Assembly: GCF_003986955.1 (NCBI RefSeq)
Contig: NZ_PIPN01000005.1
Coordinates: 62,001 to 126,000 of the forward strand
Length of the DNA: 64,000 nucleotides
Origin: Aliidiomarina sedimenti
GTDB lineage: Bacteria > Pseudomonadota > Gammaproteobacteria > Enterobacterales > Alteromonadaceae
Direction: 5' to 3'
How positions within the stretch are numbered: position 1 is the stretch's first letter; every line of letters starts with the position of its first letter. The notes under the pieces were generated by a model, which searched no databases, had not been told where the DNA came from, and worked only from the letters and a program-made list of their open reading frames with translations. The position numbers were made by a program, and so were the translations under genes. This document shows, piece after piece, positions 1 to 10,558 of the stretch.

Positions 1-253
1 ACTTACTGCCATCCGGTAAAATAAGCACCACAGGGTCCGTCCCGTGATCACGAAAGAAGACCATGGTGATCTCATCTACATGATCGTCAATACGGAACCG
101 GTCACCAAGCAACGGTAATTGATTATCAGGTGCCATTTCGGTTAACCGAAAGGCGTCATACGGATTAGGTAAAGATTCAGCCACCGCTGCTGGCTGGGAT
201 GCCAGCAAGACAGTAAGTGCTAAACCACAACGAATTAACCAGACACGGGCCAA
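1..253 (-). CDS. Secreted protein of unknown function, N-terminal part (runs off the left edge)
   Basis: Only the first 84 codons are in the window. The frame starts at a TTG (251-253) inside the last codons of dnaQ. A strong AGGGAGGGGAG Shine-Dalgarno lies about 6 bases upstream, so translation is probably coupled to dnaQ. The predicted product begins with a signal peptide (LARVWLIRC, then a hydrophobic stretch, cleavage near AVA-ES). The mature part is acidic and contains LPNPYDAFRLTE and GDRFRIDDHVDE. I do not recognise the family. There is no in-frame ATG near the start, so the TTG choice rests on the Shine-Dalgarno and the signal peptide. Confidence 0.6.
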   Translation of the reverse strand, partial: MARVWLIRCGLALTVLLASQPAAVAESLPNPYDAFRLTEMAPDNQLPLLGDRFRIDDHVDEITMVFFRDHGTDPVVLILPDGSK

Positions 254-972
254 AGAGACTCCCCTCCCTTCTTAAGAAGCTTTGCGATGCGTTGCTGATG
301 TGCTGCTTCTTCTTCGGCAGATGCAGGTAAAACCTTTAGCGCTGGCCGCTGATCGGGTAAACGTCGGATGGCGGTGAGGTCAGTCAGCTGACCATCTTTG
401 TCTTTATCTGCCAGCGACAGTTTGCGCTGGCCACCAGTCATCCACAGATAGACATCAGCCAGGATTTCGGCATCGAGTAACGCGCCATGCAGGGTACGGT
501 GTGAATTATCAATGTCGAAACGTTTACACAGCGCATCCAGGCTGGCCCGTTGCCCGGGATACAACTGCCGCGCCAGCGCCAGGGTATCCAATACCCCGGC
601 AATGTCTTTGGTTAAGCCGTATGGCGCATTAATGCGGTTAAACTCAGCATCCATGTGGCCGACGTCGAACGGCGCATTATGAATAACCAGCTCAGCGCCA
701 CGGATAAATTCAACAAACTCATCAACGACTTGCGAAAAAACTGGTTTGTCTTCCAGAAACTCATTGGTAATCCCATGCACGCGGATGGCATCTTCCTCAA
801 CCAGGCGCTCCGGGTTCAGGTAGGCGTGAAAATGGCGCCCCGTCAGTTTACGTTCGATTAACTCAACGCAACCGATTTCGATGATACGATGACCCTGCTT
901 AGGGTCGATACCTGTGGTTTCTGTATCCAGCACAATTTGTCGTTGTGATTTGGAATCAATCAGTTCATGCAT
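235..972 (-). CDS. dnaQ: DNA polymerase III epsilon subunit (3'-5' proofreading exonuclease)
   Basis: This is the proofreading subunit of the replicative polymerase; it removes mispaired 3' nucleotides. The 245-residue protein carries the DEDDh exonuclease motifs: ExoI DTETTG (D16, E18), ExoII HNAPFD (D103) and ExoIII with H162 and D167. These positions match the catalytic residues of E. coli DnaQ. The C-terminal ~60 residues correspond to the segment that binds the polymerase alpha subunit. It is divergent from rnhA, the classic arrangement. Its 3' end overlaps the next gene by 19 bases, suggesting co-transcription. Confidence 0.97.
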   Translation of the reverse strand: MHELIDSKSQRQIVLDTETTGIDPKQGHRIIEIGCVELIERKLTGRHFHAYLNPERLVEEDAIRVHGITNEFLEDKPVFSQVVDEFVEFIRGAELVIHNAPFDVGHMDAEFNRINAPYGLTKDIAGVLDTLALARQLYPGQRASLDALCKRFDIDNSHRTLHGALLDAEILADVYLWMTGGQRKLSLADKDKDGQLTDLTAIRRLPDQRPALKVLPASAEEEAAHQQRIAKLLKKGGESLWPVSG

Positions 973-1081
973 ATCATCAACCTTTTATTTTTGCTGTCGG
1001 GCTGCGTATACTCGACGCTTTCACTGCACCGGCATATCTGTCAGAGCGCTATAGTAGCAACATCAAAACCTGAGAAGAAGC

Positions 1082-1552
1082 ATGCAGACAAAGGACGTAA
1101 CAATATTTACCGATGGCTCCTGTCTAGGCAACCCCGGACCTGGCGGCTACGGGGCGATTTTACGCTACGGAAAACATGAAAAAGAACTGGCTCAGGGTTT
1201 CCGCCTGACCACGAATAATCGAATGGAGTTGATGGCCACAGTGGTCGCACTCAATGCGCTGACCAAAGCCTGCAAAATCGATGTCTACACCGACAGCGAA
1301 TATGTCCGCCAGGGCATTACTAAGTGGATTCAGGGCTGGAAAAAGAAAGGCTGGATGACCAGCGCGAAAAAACCAGTCAAAAACCAGGATCTATGGCAGG
1401 CACTGGATAGCGCAATCGCCCGCCACAAAATTGAATGGCACTGGGTTAAAGGGCATTCAGGTCACCCCGAGAACGAGCGTTGCGATGTCTTAGCACGAAC
1501 CGCCGCCGAACGTGGCCCTCATGATGAAGACCACGGATATCAGCCGGACTAA
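1082..1552 (+). CDS. rnhA: Ribonuclease HI
   Basis: RNase HI cuts the RNA strand of RNA-DNA hybrids, removing R-loops and primers. At 156 residues it has the family length. The carboxylate active site is visible: D11 in FTDGS, E49 in NNRMEL, D71 in YTDSEY and D135 in NERCDVLA, with H125 in the GHSGHPEN loop and the basic KKKGW handle. It is divergent from dnaQ across a 109-bp spacer and convergent with the sulfur genes, only 2 bp from the next stop codon. A TATACT hexamer at 1007-1012 could be its -10 element, but no matching -35 is clear. Confidence 0.97.
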   Translation: MQTKDVTIFTDGSCLGNPGPGGYGAILRYGKHEKELAQGFRLTTNNRMELMATVVALNALTKACKIDVYTDSEYVRQGITKWIQGWKKKGWMTSAKKPVKNQDLWQALDSAIARHKIEWHWVKGHSGHPENERCDVLARTAAERGPHDEDHGYQPD

Positions 1553-1554
1553 CC

Positions 1555-1962
1555 TTACAGGCGCGCTTTGCGCGCCGCGAACCAGCCGATTATCATCATC
1601 AGCACAAAAACCAGCGTAGCGACGCTACCCGATGTCAGTGCCGCTATCGCCGGACCCGGGCAATAGCCGACCAGTCCCCAGCCTAAACCAAACAGCAGCG
1701 CTCCAATCACCAGTGACTTGTCAATGCGATTGCTTTTTGGCAGGTGAAATTGAGTATCACAGACTGGTGCTTTACGCTTACGGATAAGCAAAAACCCGGG
1801 TAAAAAAACTGCCAGTGCCCCTCCCATCACCAATGCCAGGCTTGGGTCCCAGCCCGGACCCAGGTGCAAAAAGCCAAGCACTTTATTGGGGTCGATCATC
1901 GCTGACACCGCAATCCCCGCCGTCATCAGAAGTCCGCTTAGAAAAGCCATTAAAATTACCAT
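1555..1962 (-). CDS. YeeE/YedE family half-transporter, DUF6691 type
   Basis: A 135-residue polytopic membrane protein with about four helices. It carries the GLVGYCPGPA motif of the second half of YeeE/YedE (TsuA-like) sulfur-compound permeases. I chose the ATG at 1960-1962 (MVILMAFLSG), which overlaps the preceding gene by 7 bases. The longer upstream extension would be hydrophilic and would overlap that gene by more than 100 bases. Together with its neighbour it should form one complete permease. The conserved Cys in CPGPA is the type of residue proposed to relay thiosulfate or sulfane sulfur; the substrate here is inferred. Confidence 0.85.
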   Translation of the reverse strand: MVILMAFLSGLLMTAGIAVSAMIDPNKVLGFLHLGPGWDPSLALVMGGALAVFLPGFLLIRKRKAPVCDTQFHLPKSNRIDKSLVIGALLFGLGWGLVGYCPGPAIAALTSGSVATLVFVLMMIIGWFAARKARL

Positions 1963-2378
1963 GTGGCTGCCCCCTGAGTGAATAAGGTTGCAATGAGGAA
2001 GCCCGCAGCCATGAAAATTAACGTGGCTACGATGGAACGCTTCGATAACCGGCCAATACCACAAATACCATGGCCCGAGGTACAGCCCGACCCTACGCCG
2101 GTGCCGACGCCAACCAGTAAGCCAGCCACGACCACTTCCCAGCCAAGATCTGGCGTGGCAAAGGTAAAGTCGGTTAAAATCAGGCCAACCAGCAAAGGCC
2201 CCACTAATAACCCAGCGACAAAGGCCAGCCGCCAGGCCCGACCCTCGGATTGAAATATAGCGCTTGACGCTATACCCGAAATACCGGCTACCCGGCCCAG
2301 CATTAACATCAGCAATAGCGCGCCGCTACCGATGATGGCGCCGCCTATCAGCGCACTAACGGGAGTGAAGTTTTCCAT
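1956..2378 (-). CDS. YeeE/YedE family half-transporter, first half
   Basis: A 140-residue membrane protein with the signature GSGCTSGHGICGIGRLSKRS of the YeeE/YedE family. Its Cys residues lie in a hydrophobic context. It pairs with the downstream DUF6691 gene, whose start overlaps its stop, so the two halves are translationally coupled and probably make a heteromeric channel for thiosulfate or another sulfane-sulfur donor. The rhodanese gene lies 11 bp upstream in the same direction, consistent with import followed by sulfur transfer. The exact substrate cannot be read from the sequence. Confidence 0.88.
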   Translation of the reverse strand: MENFTPVSALIGGAIIGSGALLLMLMLGRVAGISGIASSAIFQSEGRAWRLAFVAGLLVGPLLVGLILTDFTFATPDLGWEVVVAGLLVGVGTGVGSGCTSGHGICGIGRLSKRSIVATLIFMAAGFLIATLFTQGAATW

Positions 2379-2389
2379 TTTTTCTCGCC

Positions 2390-2782
2390 TTACACAGTTG
2401 GCTTGCCGCTATCGACCCAGGCTTGCATCCCACCTGCGACTGAAAACACCTTTTCTAAACCCATTTTCTGCAACGACTCTGCTGCCAGCGCAGAGCGTCC
2501 ACCGGAGCGACAAATCAGGTAAGTTGGACGAGCCTTTAGCTGCTCCAGCGCGACCATAGGTTCGCAGCCACTTGCTGCTACCGATGGATGATTGGCCAAC
2601 TGGAATTCGAGCACGCCGCGCGGCAGATTGATTGCCTCTTTTATATGATGATCGATGTATTCAGCGGGTTCCCGAATATCAATGATCAACGCGTCTGACT
2701 CTGTCACCTGAGCCAGCTCATCAACACTGCATTCAACGATTGCCTGCTTTGCCTCTGCTACTAACTGTTGTGCTGTTTTCAT
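2390..2782 (-). CDS. Rhodanese-like sulfurtransferase
   Basis: Single-domain rhodanese, 130 residues, with no signal peptide, so cytoplasmic. The active-site loop CRSGGRS holds the persulfide-carrying C91. Upstream motifs typical of the fold are IDIREPAEY and the HIKEAINLPRG stretch. A small insertion around residues 65-80 (ANHPSVAASGCEP) includes a second Cys at 72. It sits between the TauE/SafE gene and the two YeeE/YedE half-transporters, so it probably passes sulfane sulfur between transport and detoxification. The acceptor is unknown. Confidence 0.92.
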   Translation of the reverse strand: MKTAQQLVAEAKQAIVECSVDELAQVTESDALIIDIREPAEYIDHHIKEAINLPRGVLEFQLANHPSVAASGCEPMVALEQLKARPTYLICRSGGRSALAAESLQKMGLEKVFSVAGGMQAWVDSGKPTV

Positions 2783-2877
2783 AACCTTGTCTCACCTTAT
2801 ACTGCTTTTTGTGCACGCTGCACTTGACCAAACTACCCTGCTATTCTGATTAATATTAACAGGGCCTAATTAATTCG

Positions 2878-3624
2878 CTATAAAACGGACTGATAAATCA
2901 CCACAGCGGCCATTAACACCAGAAAAACCGCAAATCCGCGCTGCATTTTCTGCTTAGGTAACCGTATGGCCAGCCAGCTGCCGCCAAAACTACCTATCAC
3001 GCCTGCCACAATCATGGTGGCGATTACGCCCATTTCGAACTGATAACCAGCATTCGTCATCGGCACATAGTACTGGGTAAAACCGACCACGGATTTAAGT
3101 GCAATAATAACCAGACTTGTTGCGATCCCGATCGGCATACTTAGCCCACCTAAGAGAACCAATGCCGGGACAATTAAAAAGCCACCGCCAACCCCGACAA
3201 AACCAGTGATACAGCCTACTATCAGACCCTCTGCCATCACTTTCCAGGGTCGTATAACAATGGGGGCACCCAATTCAGGTAAGCGCGCCCGCCACATCAT
3301 GTACGCGGCCACTATCATTAACAGCGAAAATACCAACAGCTGCCAGCGTGGATCTACCATTAAACCCGCGAGCGCGCCGAGCCAGGTTCCAAACACGCCA
3401 GGAACACCGAAAAAGCCAACATGGCGCCAGCTGATTAATTTCTTAAATGCGTTTTGCACCGAACCAAAAAAACTGATCCCGGCCACGATCAGCAACGACG
3501 AGGCAATCGCTACCTGAGGGTCCTGATGCAAAAGATAAAGCAACACCGGCACGGTGAGAATCGAACCACCCGAGCCAAACAAGCCAAGACTGAGGCCTAT
3601 TATCAACGCACCAAAAAGAGCCAT
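2878..3624 (-). CDS. TauE/SafE family sulfite/sulfur-anion exporter
   Basis: A 248-residue integral membrane protein with about eight hydrophobic helices. It has the two half-repeats of the TauE/SafE family, GLSLGLFGSGGSILTVP near the N-terminus and GFVGVGGGFLIVPALV in the middle. Members export sulfite, sulfoacetate or related organic anions. It is the first gene of the sulfur module. AGGA lies 8 bases before the ATG, and a consensus promoter plus a palindrome lie in the 90-bp upstream gap. Linkage to the rhodanese and YeeE/YedE genes supports a role in clearing sulfite or excess sulfur. Confidence 0.9.
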   Translation of the reverse strand: MALFGALIIGLSLGLFGSGGSILTVPVLLYLLHQDPQVAIASSLLIVAGISFFGSVQNAFKKLISWRHVGFFGVPGVFGTWLGALAGLMVDPRWQLLVFSLLMIVAAYMMWRARLPELGAPIVIRPWKVMAEGLIVGCITGFVGVGGGFLIVPALVLLGGLSMPIGIATSLVIIALKSVVGFTQYYVPMTNAGYQFEMGVIATMIVAGVIGSFGGSWLAIRLPKQKMQRGFAVFLVLMAAVVIYQSVL

Positions 3625-3656
3625 CTTTAGATTCCTGCTTATTATCGCCAGCTACC

Positions 3657-3675
3657 ATATTCAAAAATAGAATAT
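3657..3675. promoter_or_regulatory. Palindrome ATATTC-N7-GAATAT, candidate repressor operator of the sulfur module
   Basis: A perfect 6-bp inverted repeat with a 7-base A-rich centre. It lies just downstream of the predicted transcription start and 33 bases before the TauE start codon. The ATTC...GAAT half-sites resemble operators of ArsR-family sulfide/persulfide sensors (BigR, SqrR), which control the same kinds of genes, although those are usually spaced by 8 bases. No regulator gene is nearby, so the assignment is an inference. Confidence 0.5.
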
Positions 3676-3690
3676 ACTTATAACCAATAA

Positions 3691-3718
3691 ATTATAAACG
3701 CAATATTAAGCATGTCAA
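3691..3718 (-). promoter_or_regulatory. Full-consensus sigma-70 promoter, TTGACA-N16-TATAAT
   Basis: On the minus strand TTGACA (3718-3713) and TATAAT (3696-3691) are separated by 16 bases. Both hexamers are perfect. The -35 element contains the stop codon of the upstream methyltransferase gene. The expected start is near 3684, ahead of the ATATTC/GAATAT palindrome. A promoter this strong usually needs repression, which fits the adjacent palindrome. Confidence 0.75.
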
Positions 3719-4452
3719 ATATTTCGACTGCTCGGTGACGGCATGGCTTTCGGGGTTGTAACCTGACGTGCAAACTGGAGAAACCCCGGGCTCGGGGTTA
3801 ATGGGAACACGCGCTTACGGGCAATCAAATAATAGCAGCTGCGCAGCCAGGGAACATAGTTGCACACTCGATTTTCGCTCTCGTGACTGGCATCACTGCG
3901 GCCTGGCCAAAGCGCGCGGCTGCCAGCGTAACCACTGGCCAACACTTCATAGTTCAATAACCCCAGCCAGTCTTCGATCCGGGCCTTACTAAAATAGCGA
4001 CCACTCCATGGAGGTTTGCCCGCACTGCCGGGAAATAACCCGGTCAGGGTTGCCAGCGCGAGCGGATTATACAAGGTTAGGACCAGGTACCCGTCAAACG
4101 CCAGACTACGGTCTGCTTCACGCAGTAACTGGTGGGGGTCATCCGCATACTCAAGTACATGCGCCATGATCACCACATCGACACTGCGCCGGGAAAAAGG
4201 TAATGCGTTCAGCTGGGCCCGCACCCGGGCGTCATCGCCAGGATGTACCGGGACTTTCTCACGTGCCCGGCAACCTTTTGAAATGGCTTCACTTAACCGA
4301 CCCAACTGGAGCGCGTAATCGCCGGCTATGGTTGCCCAGTACGGAGCCAATGCGTTGCGCTCCGCCTGACACAGGTAGCTGCCGTGGGCGAGATCCCGCC
4401 AGGCCAATGGCTGACGTTTGGAACGTGCGACTAAAGCTGGTTTTATTAACAT
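3715..4452 (-). CDS. yafS: YafS-like SAM-dependent methyltransferase
   Basis: Class I methyltransferase-like protein of 245 residues. The central SRRSVDVVIMAHVLEYADDP stretch matches the motif 4 region of the Methyltransf_11 fold, followed by LAFDGYLVLTLYNP. The glycine-rich motif I is not obvious: the region GDYALQLG takes its place, as in YafS proteins. It is divergent from gloB and followed by mltD, exactly the E. coli yafS–gloB–mltD order, which is the main basis for the symbol. AAGGGG lies 5-6 bases before the ATG. Substrate unknown. The last ~30 residues are low-complexity and may be dispensable. Confidence 0.75.
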   Translation of the reverse strand: MLIKPALVARSKRQPLAWRDLAHGSYLCQAERNALAPYWATIAGDYALQLGRLSEAISKGCRAREKVPVHPGDDARVRAQLNALPFSRRSVDVVIMAHVLEYADDPHQLLREADRSLAFDGYLVLTLYNPLALATLTGLFPGSAGKPPWSGRYFSKARIEDWLGLLNYEVLASGYAGSRALWPGRSDASHESENRVCNYVPWLRSCYYLIARKRVFPLTPSPGFLQFARQVTTPKAMPSPSSRNI

Positions 4453-4463
4453 CTAAGGCCCCT

Positions 4464-4479
4464 TATACTGGGCAGTATA
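4464..4479. promoter_or_regulatory. Inverted repeat TATACTG-GG-CAGTATA carrying -10 hexamers in both directions
   Basis: The 49-bp gap between yafS and gloB contains a perfect 7-2-7 inverted repeat. It puts TATACT at 4476-4481 pointing to gloB and TATACT at 4479-4474 pointing to yafS. Each would start transcription roughly 13-15 bases before its gene. No good -35 hexamer is visible for either, so activity would depend on other contacts. It may equally be an operator. Confidence 0.45.
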
Positions 4480-4501
4480 CTCTGACTGAGGATGCAGACT
4501 T

Positions 4502-5266
4502 ATGCAATTACATGCCATTCGTGCGTTTGACGACAATTACATCTGGCTGATTGACGCTAGTGACGATAAGCATTGCGCGGTCGTCGACCCAGGTCAAGCG
4601 GCGCCGGTACTTGAGTACCTGGACAAGCACCAGTTAACACTTAGTGCGATCCTGATTACCCACCATCATCACGACCACACTGGTGGCATTGACGAGTTAG
4701 TGGCGCGCTTCGACTGCCCGGTATTCGGCCCGCATAATAGCATCGCAGGTATTACCCACCGGCTAGAGGATGGTGATACTATCAAGGTGCCTGATCTGCC
4801 TCTTGAATTGGCAGTGCTCGCGTGCCCGGGACACACGCTCGATCATATTGCCTTCTACGCTGAACCCTGGCTGTTTTGCGGTGATACTTTGTTCTCAGCC
4901 GGCTGCGGTCGCATGTTTGAAGGCGAACCAAACCAATTTTTTAGCAGTTTACAGCGTTTTCGACAGCTACCTGAGGATACCCTGGTATATTGCGCTCATG
5001 AGTACACGGCGGCCAACCTTGCCTTTGCAAAGGCGGTGGAACCCGACAACCGTATGCTTGACAAACATTCGCAATGGGTGCAAAAAAAACGTCAACAGGA
5101 TATGCCAACGTTGCCATCTACGTTAGCCTTGGAGGCAGAAATTAACCCCTTTTTGCGCTGTCACTTGCAAAGCGTCAAAGATGCAGCACAAATCCATGCG
5201 CAAACCAGTCTTAGTGACCCGGTAGAAGTCTTTGCCTGTCTACGCAACTGGAAAGATAACTTTTAA
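4502..5266 (+). CDS. gloB: Hydroxyacylglutathione hydrolase (glyoxalase II)
   Basis: Hydrolyses S-D-lactoylglutathione to D-lactate and glutathione, the second step of methylglyoxal detoxification. The 254-residue metallo-beta-lactamase-fold protein has the binuclear-metal motif THHHHDH (residues 53-59). Further ligand regions are CPGHTLDHI, FCGDTLFSAGCGR and VYCAHEYT. The C-terminal HAGH domain with the substrate-binding KKR segment is present. No signal peptide, so cytoplasmic. It is followed by mltD as in E. coli. The glutathione needed would come from gshA at 45-46.6 kb. Confidence 0.96.
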   Translation: MQLHAIRAFDDNYIWLIDASDDKHCAVVDPGQAAPVLEYLDKHQLTLSAILITHHHHDHTGGIDELVARFDCPVFGPHNSIAGITHRLEDGDTIKVPDLPLELAVLACPGHTLDHIAFYAEPWLFCGDTLFSAGCGRMFEGEPNQFFSSLQRFRQLPEDTLVYCAHEYTAANLAFAKAVEPDNRMLDKHSQWVQKKRQQDMPTLPSTLALEAEINPFLRCHLQSVKDAAQIHAQTSLSDPVEVFACLRNWKDNF

Positions 5267-5396
5267 GTCAATGGCATACCAATCAATATGTATCATTGGC
5301 GTAGATTTTGCTTAAATTTACATCAGTAAGTAGCCGCGTAGCGGTTACCTTTAACGATAAAATGGCTTTAAAAGCCGTGCGCTACATAGGTTGTAT

Positions 5397-7003
5397 ATGA
5401 AAAAAATATGTCTTGCGGTACTCGGTGCCCTTGCTTTGTCTGGCTGCCAGGCGACCCAATGGGTTTCTGATAATGTGATGCCGAAGCCTTATACTGACGA
5501 GGAACGCACTCACTCCATGGACGAGGGCCTGGCGTTATACGCGCTAAACGCCCCCGTCAATTTACCGACACCCACCTCGACCGATAGCAGCCTCTCCCCT
5601 CAGCAACAGGCTGACCTGTGGGATCGTATGCGCTTGCAGATGAGCATTGACGTGCCGCTTAACGAACGAGTGCAAACCCATATTGATTGGTACACCCGGC
5701 ATTCCAGCTACATTGATCGCATTTCACAGCAGGCGGCACCGTTTTTATATCTGATTATTGAGCGTATCGAGGAACGTGGGTTACCCGTAGAGCTAGCGCT
5801 GGTCCCGGTGGTCGAGAGTTCCTATGATACCTTTGCCTACTCTCATGGCAGTGCATCAGGCATTTGGCAGTTTATCCCGAGCACGGCAACTTACTACGGA
5901 CTGGATATCAACTGGTGGTACGACGGCCGTCGCGACATCATTGCTGCCACCGATACGGCACTGGATTATCTGGAACGCCTGCACCGTACCTTCGACGGTG
6001 ACTGGCTGCACGCTATGGCTGCATACAATGCCGGCCAGGGCCGGGTCGCCGGAGCTATCCGCCGCAACAAAAATGCCGGTCTGGATACCGATTTCTGGTC
6101 GTTAAACTTACCTCGCGAAACGCAAAACTACGTTCCAAAAATCCTCGCGCTGGCCGAGCTGTTACGTGACAGCCAAAACTATGGCGTTGACTGGCGTTAT
6201 GTTGCCAACCAGCCGGTAACCGCGGTGATTGAACTTGAGAATCAGATTGACTTAGCGCAAGCCGCTGAAATGGCGGGGATGACTTTGCACGAATTGCATC
6301 GTTTTAACTCTGGTTATAATCGCTGGGCTACCGGCCCGGACGGCCCCCATCGTTTACTGCTGCCAGTGGCCAACGCCGAGCAGTTTAACGTTGCCCTGGC
6401 GCAAACGTCGCCTGAGCAGTGGATGAACTGGCAACGCCATCAGGTACAAAGCGGCGAATCGCTGATTCGGATTGCAAATCAATACGGTACAACCGCACGC
6501 GCCATCCAGTTAGCCAATGAACTCGACGGGCACGTTATCCGCCAGGGAGACCATTTATTAATTCCGGTGGCCAGTCTCGATCTCGAAGAATACACGCTGA
6601 GTGCTGAGCAACGCCGCGTATCGACGCAAAACCGTTCGCGAGGCAATCATCGTATTAACCACCAGGTCGCCAGTGGTGATACCTTGTGGGATCTTAGCCG
6701 CAAATACAGCGTGCCGGTACGCAGCTTGGCCTCGTGGAACAATATGGCGCCGGGGGACTTTCTTCGTCCTGGTCAGACGCTGACCATCTGGCGTCAGGAA
6801 CGCCCGTCCAATGCGGGCGATGGCGCGGTGGTCCGGGCGGTGTATTATCAGGTTCGTTCAGGCGATTCGCTGGACCGGATTGCTAATCGTTTCAGTGTTT
6901 CCATTGCGGACATTGAGCGCTGGAATGAGATCAACCGTCAGCGCTTTTTACAGCCAGGCCAACGGCTCACCTTATATGTTGACGTAACCCGGGTAAATAT
7001 CTG

Positions 7004-7004
<1 letters not shown>
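5397..7004 (+). CDS. mltD: Membrane-bound lytic murein transglycosylase D
   Basis: An outer-membrane lipoprotein that cleaves peptidoglycan between MurNAc and GlcNAc, forming 1,6-anhydro ends. From the ATG at 5397 (TAGG 6 bases upstream; a TTG two codons earlier is less likely) the protein has 535 residues. It contains a lipobox LSGC with C17, an SLT family 1 domain at about 110-255 with catalytic E140 in VVESSYD and the GSASGIWQFIPSTA signature, and three LysM domains at about 348-392, 422-466 and 484-528. E. coli MltD has two LysM repeats, so the third is a lineage extension. The stop overlaps the next start as TGATG. Confidence 0.95.
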
Positions 7005-10532
<3,528 letters not shown>

Positions 10533-10558
10533 CGTGTCCTTGTAACCCTTTGTTAGTA

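Noticed and set aside
1560-1576. GGCGCGC-TTT-GCGCGCC hairpin between rnhA and the YeeE-like gene
   Set aside because: It lies within the 3' coding end of the minus-strand gene and has no T-run on either side, so it is not convincing as a terminator.
1963-2064. N-terminal extension of the DUF6691-type gene
   Set aside because: It is hydrophilic, His/Cys-rich and wholly inside the upstream YeeE-like gene. The ATG at 1962 gives a normal membrane start.
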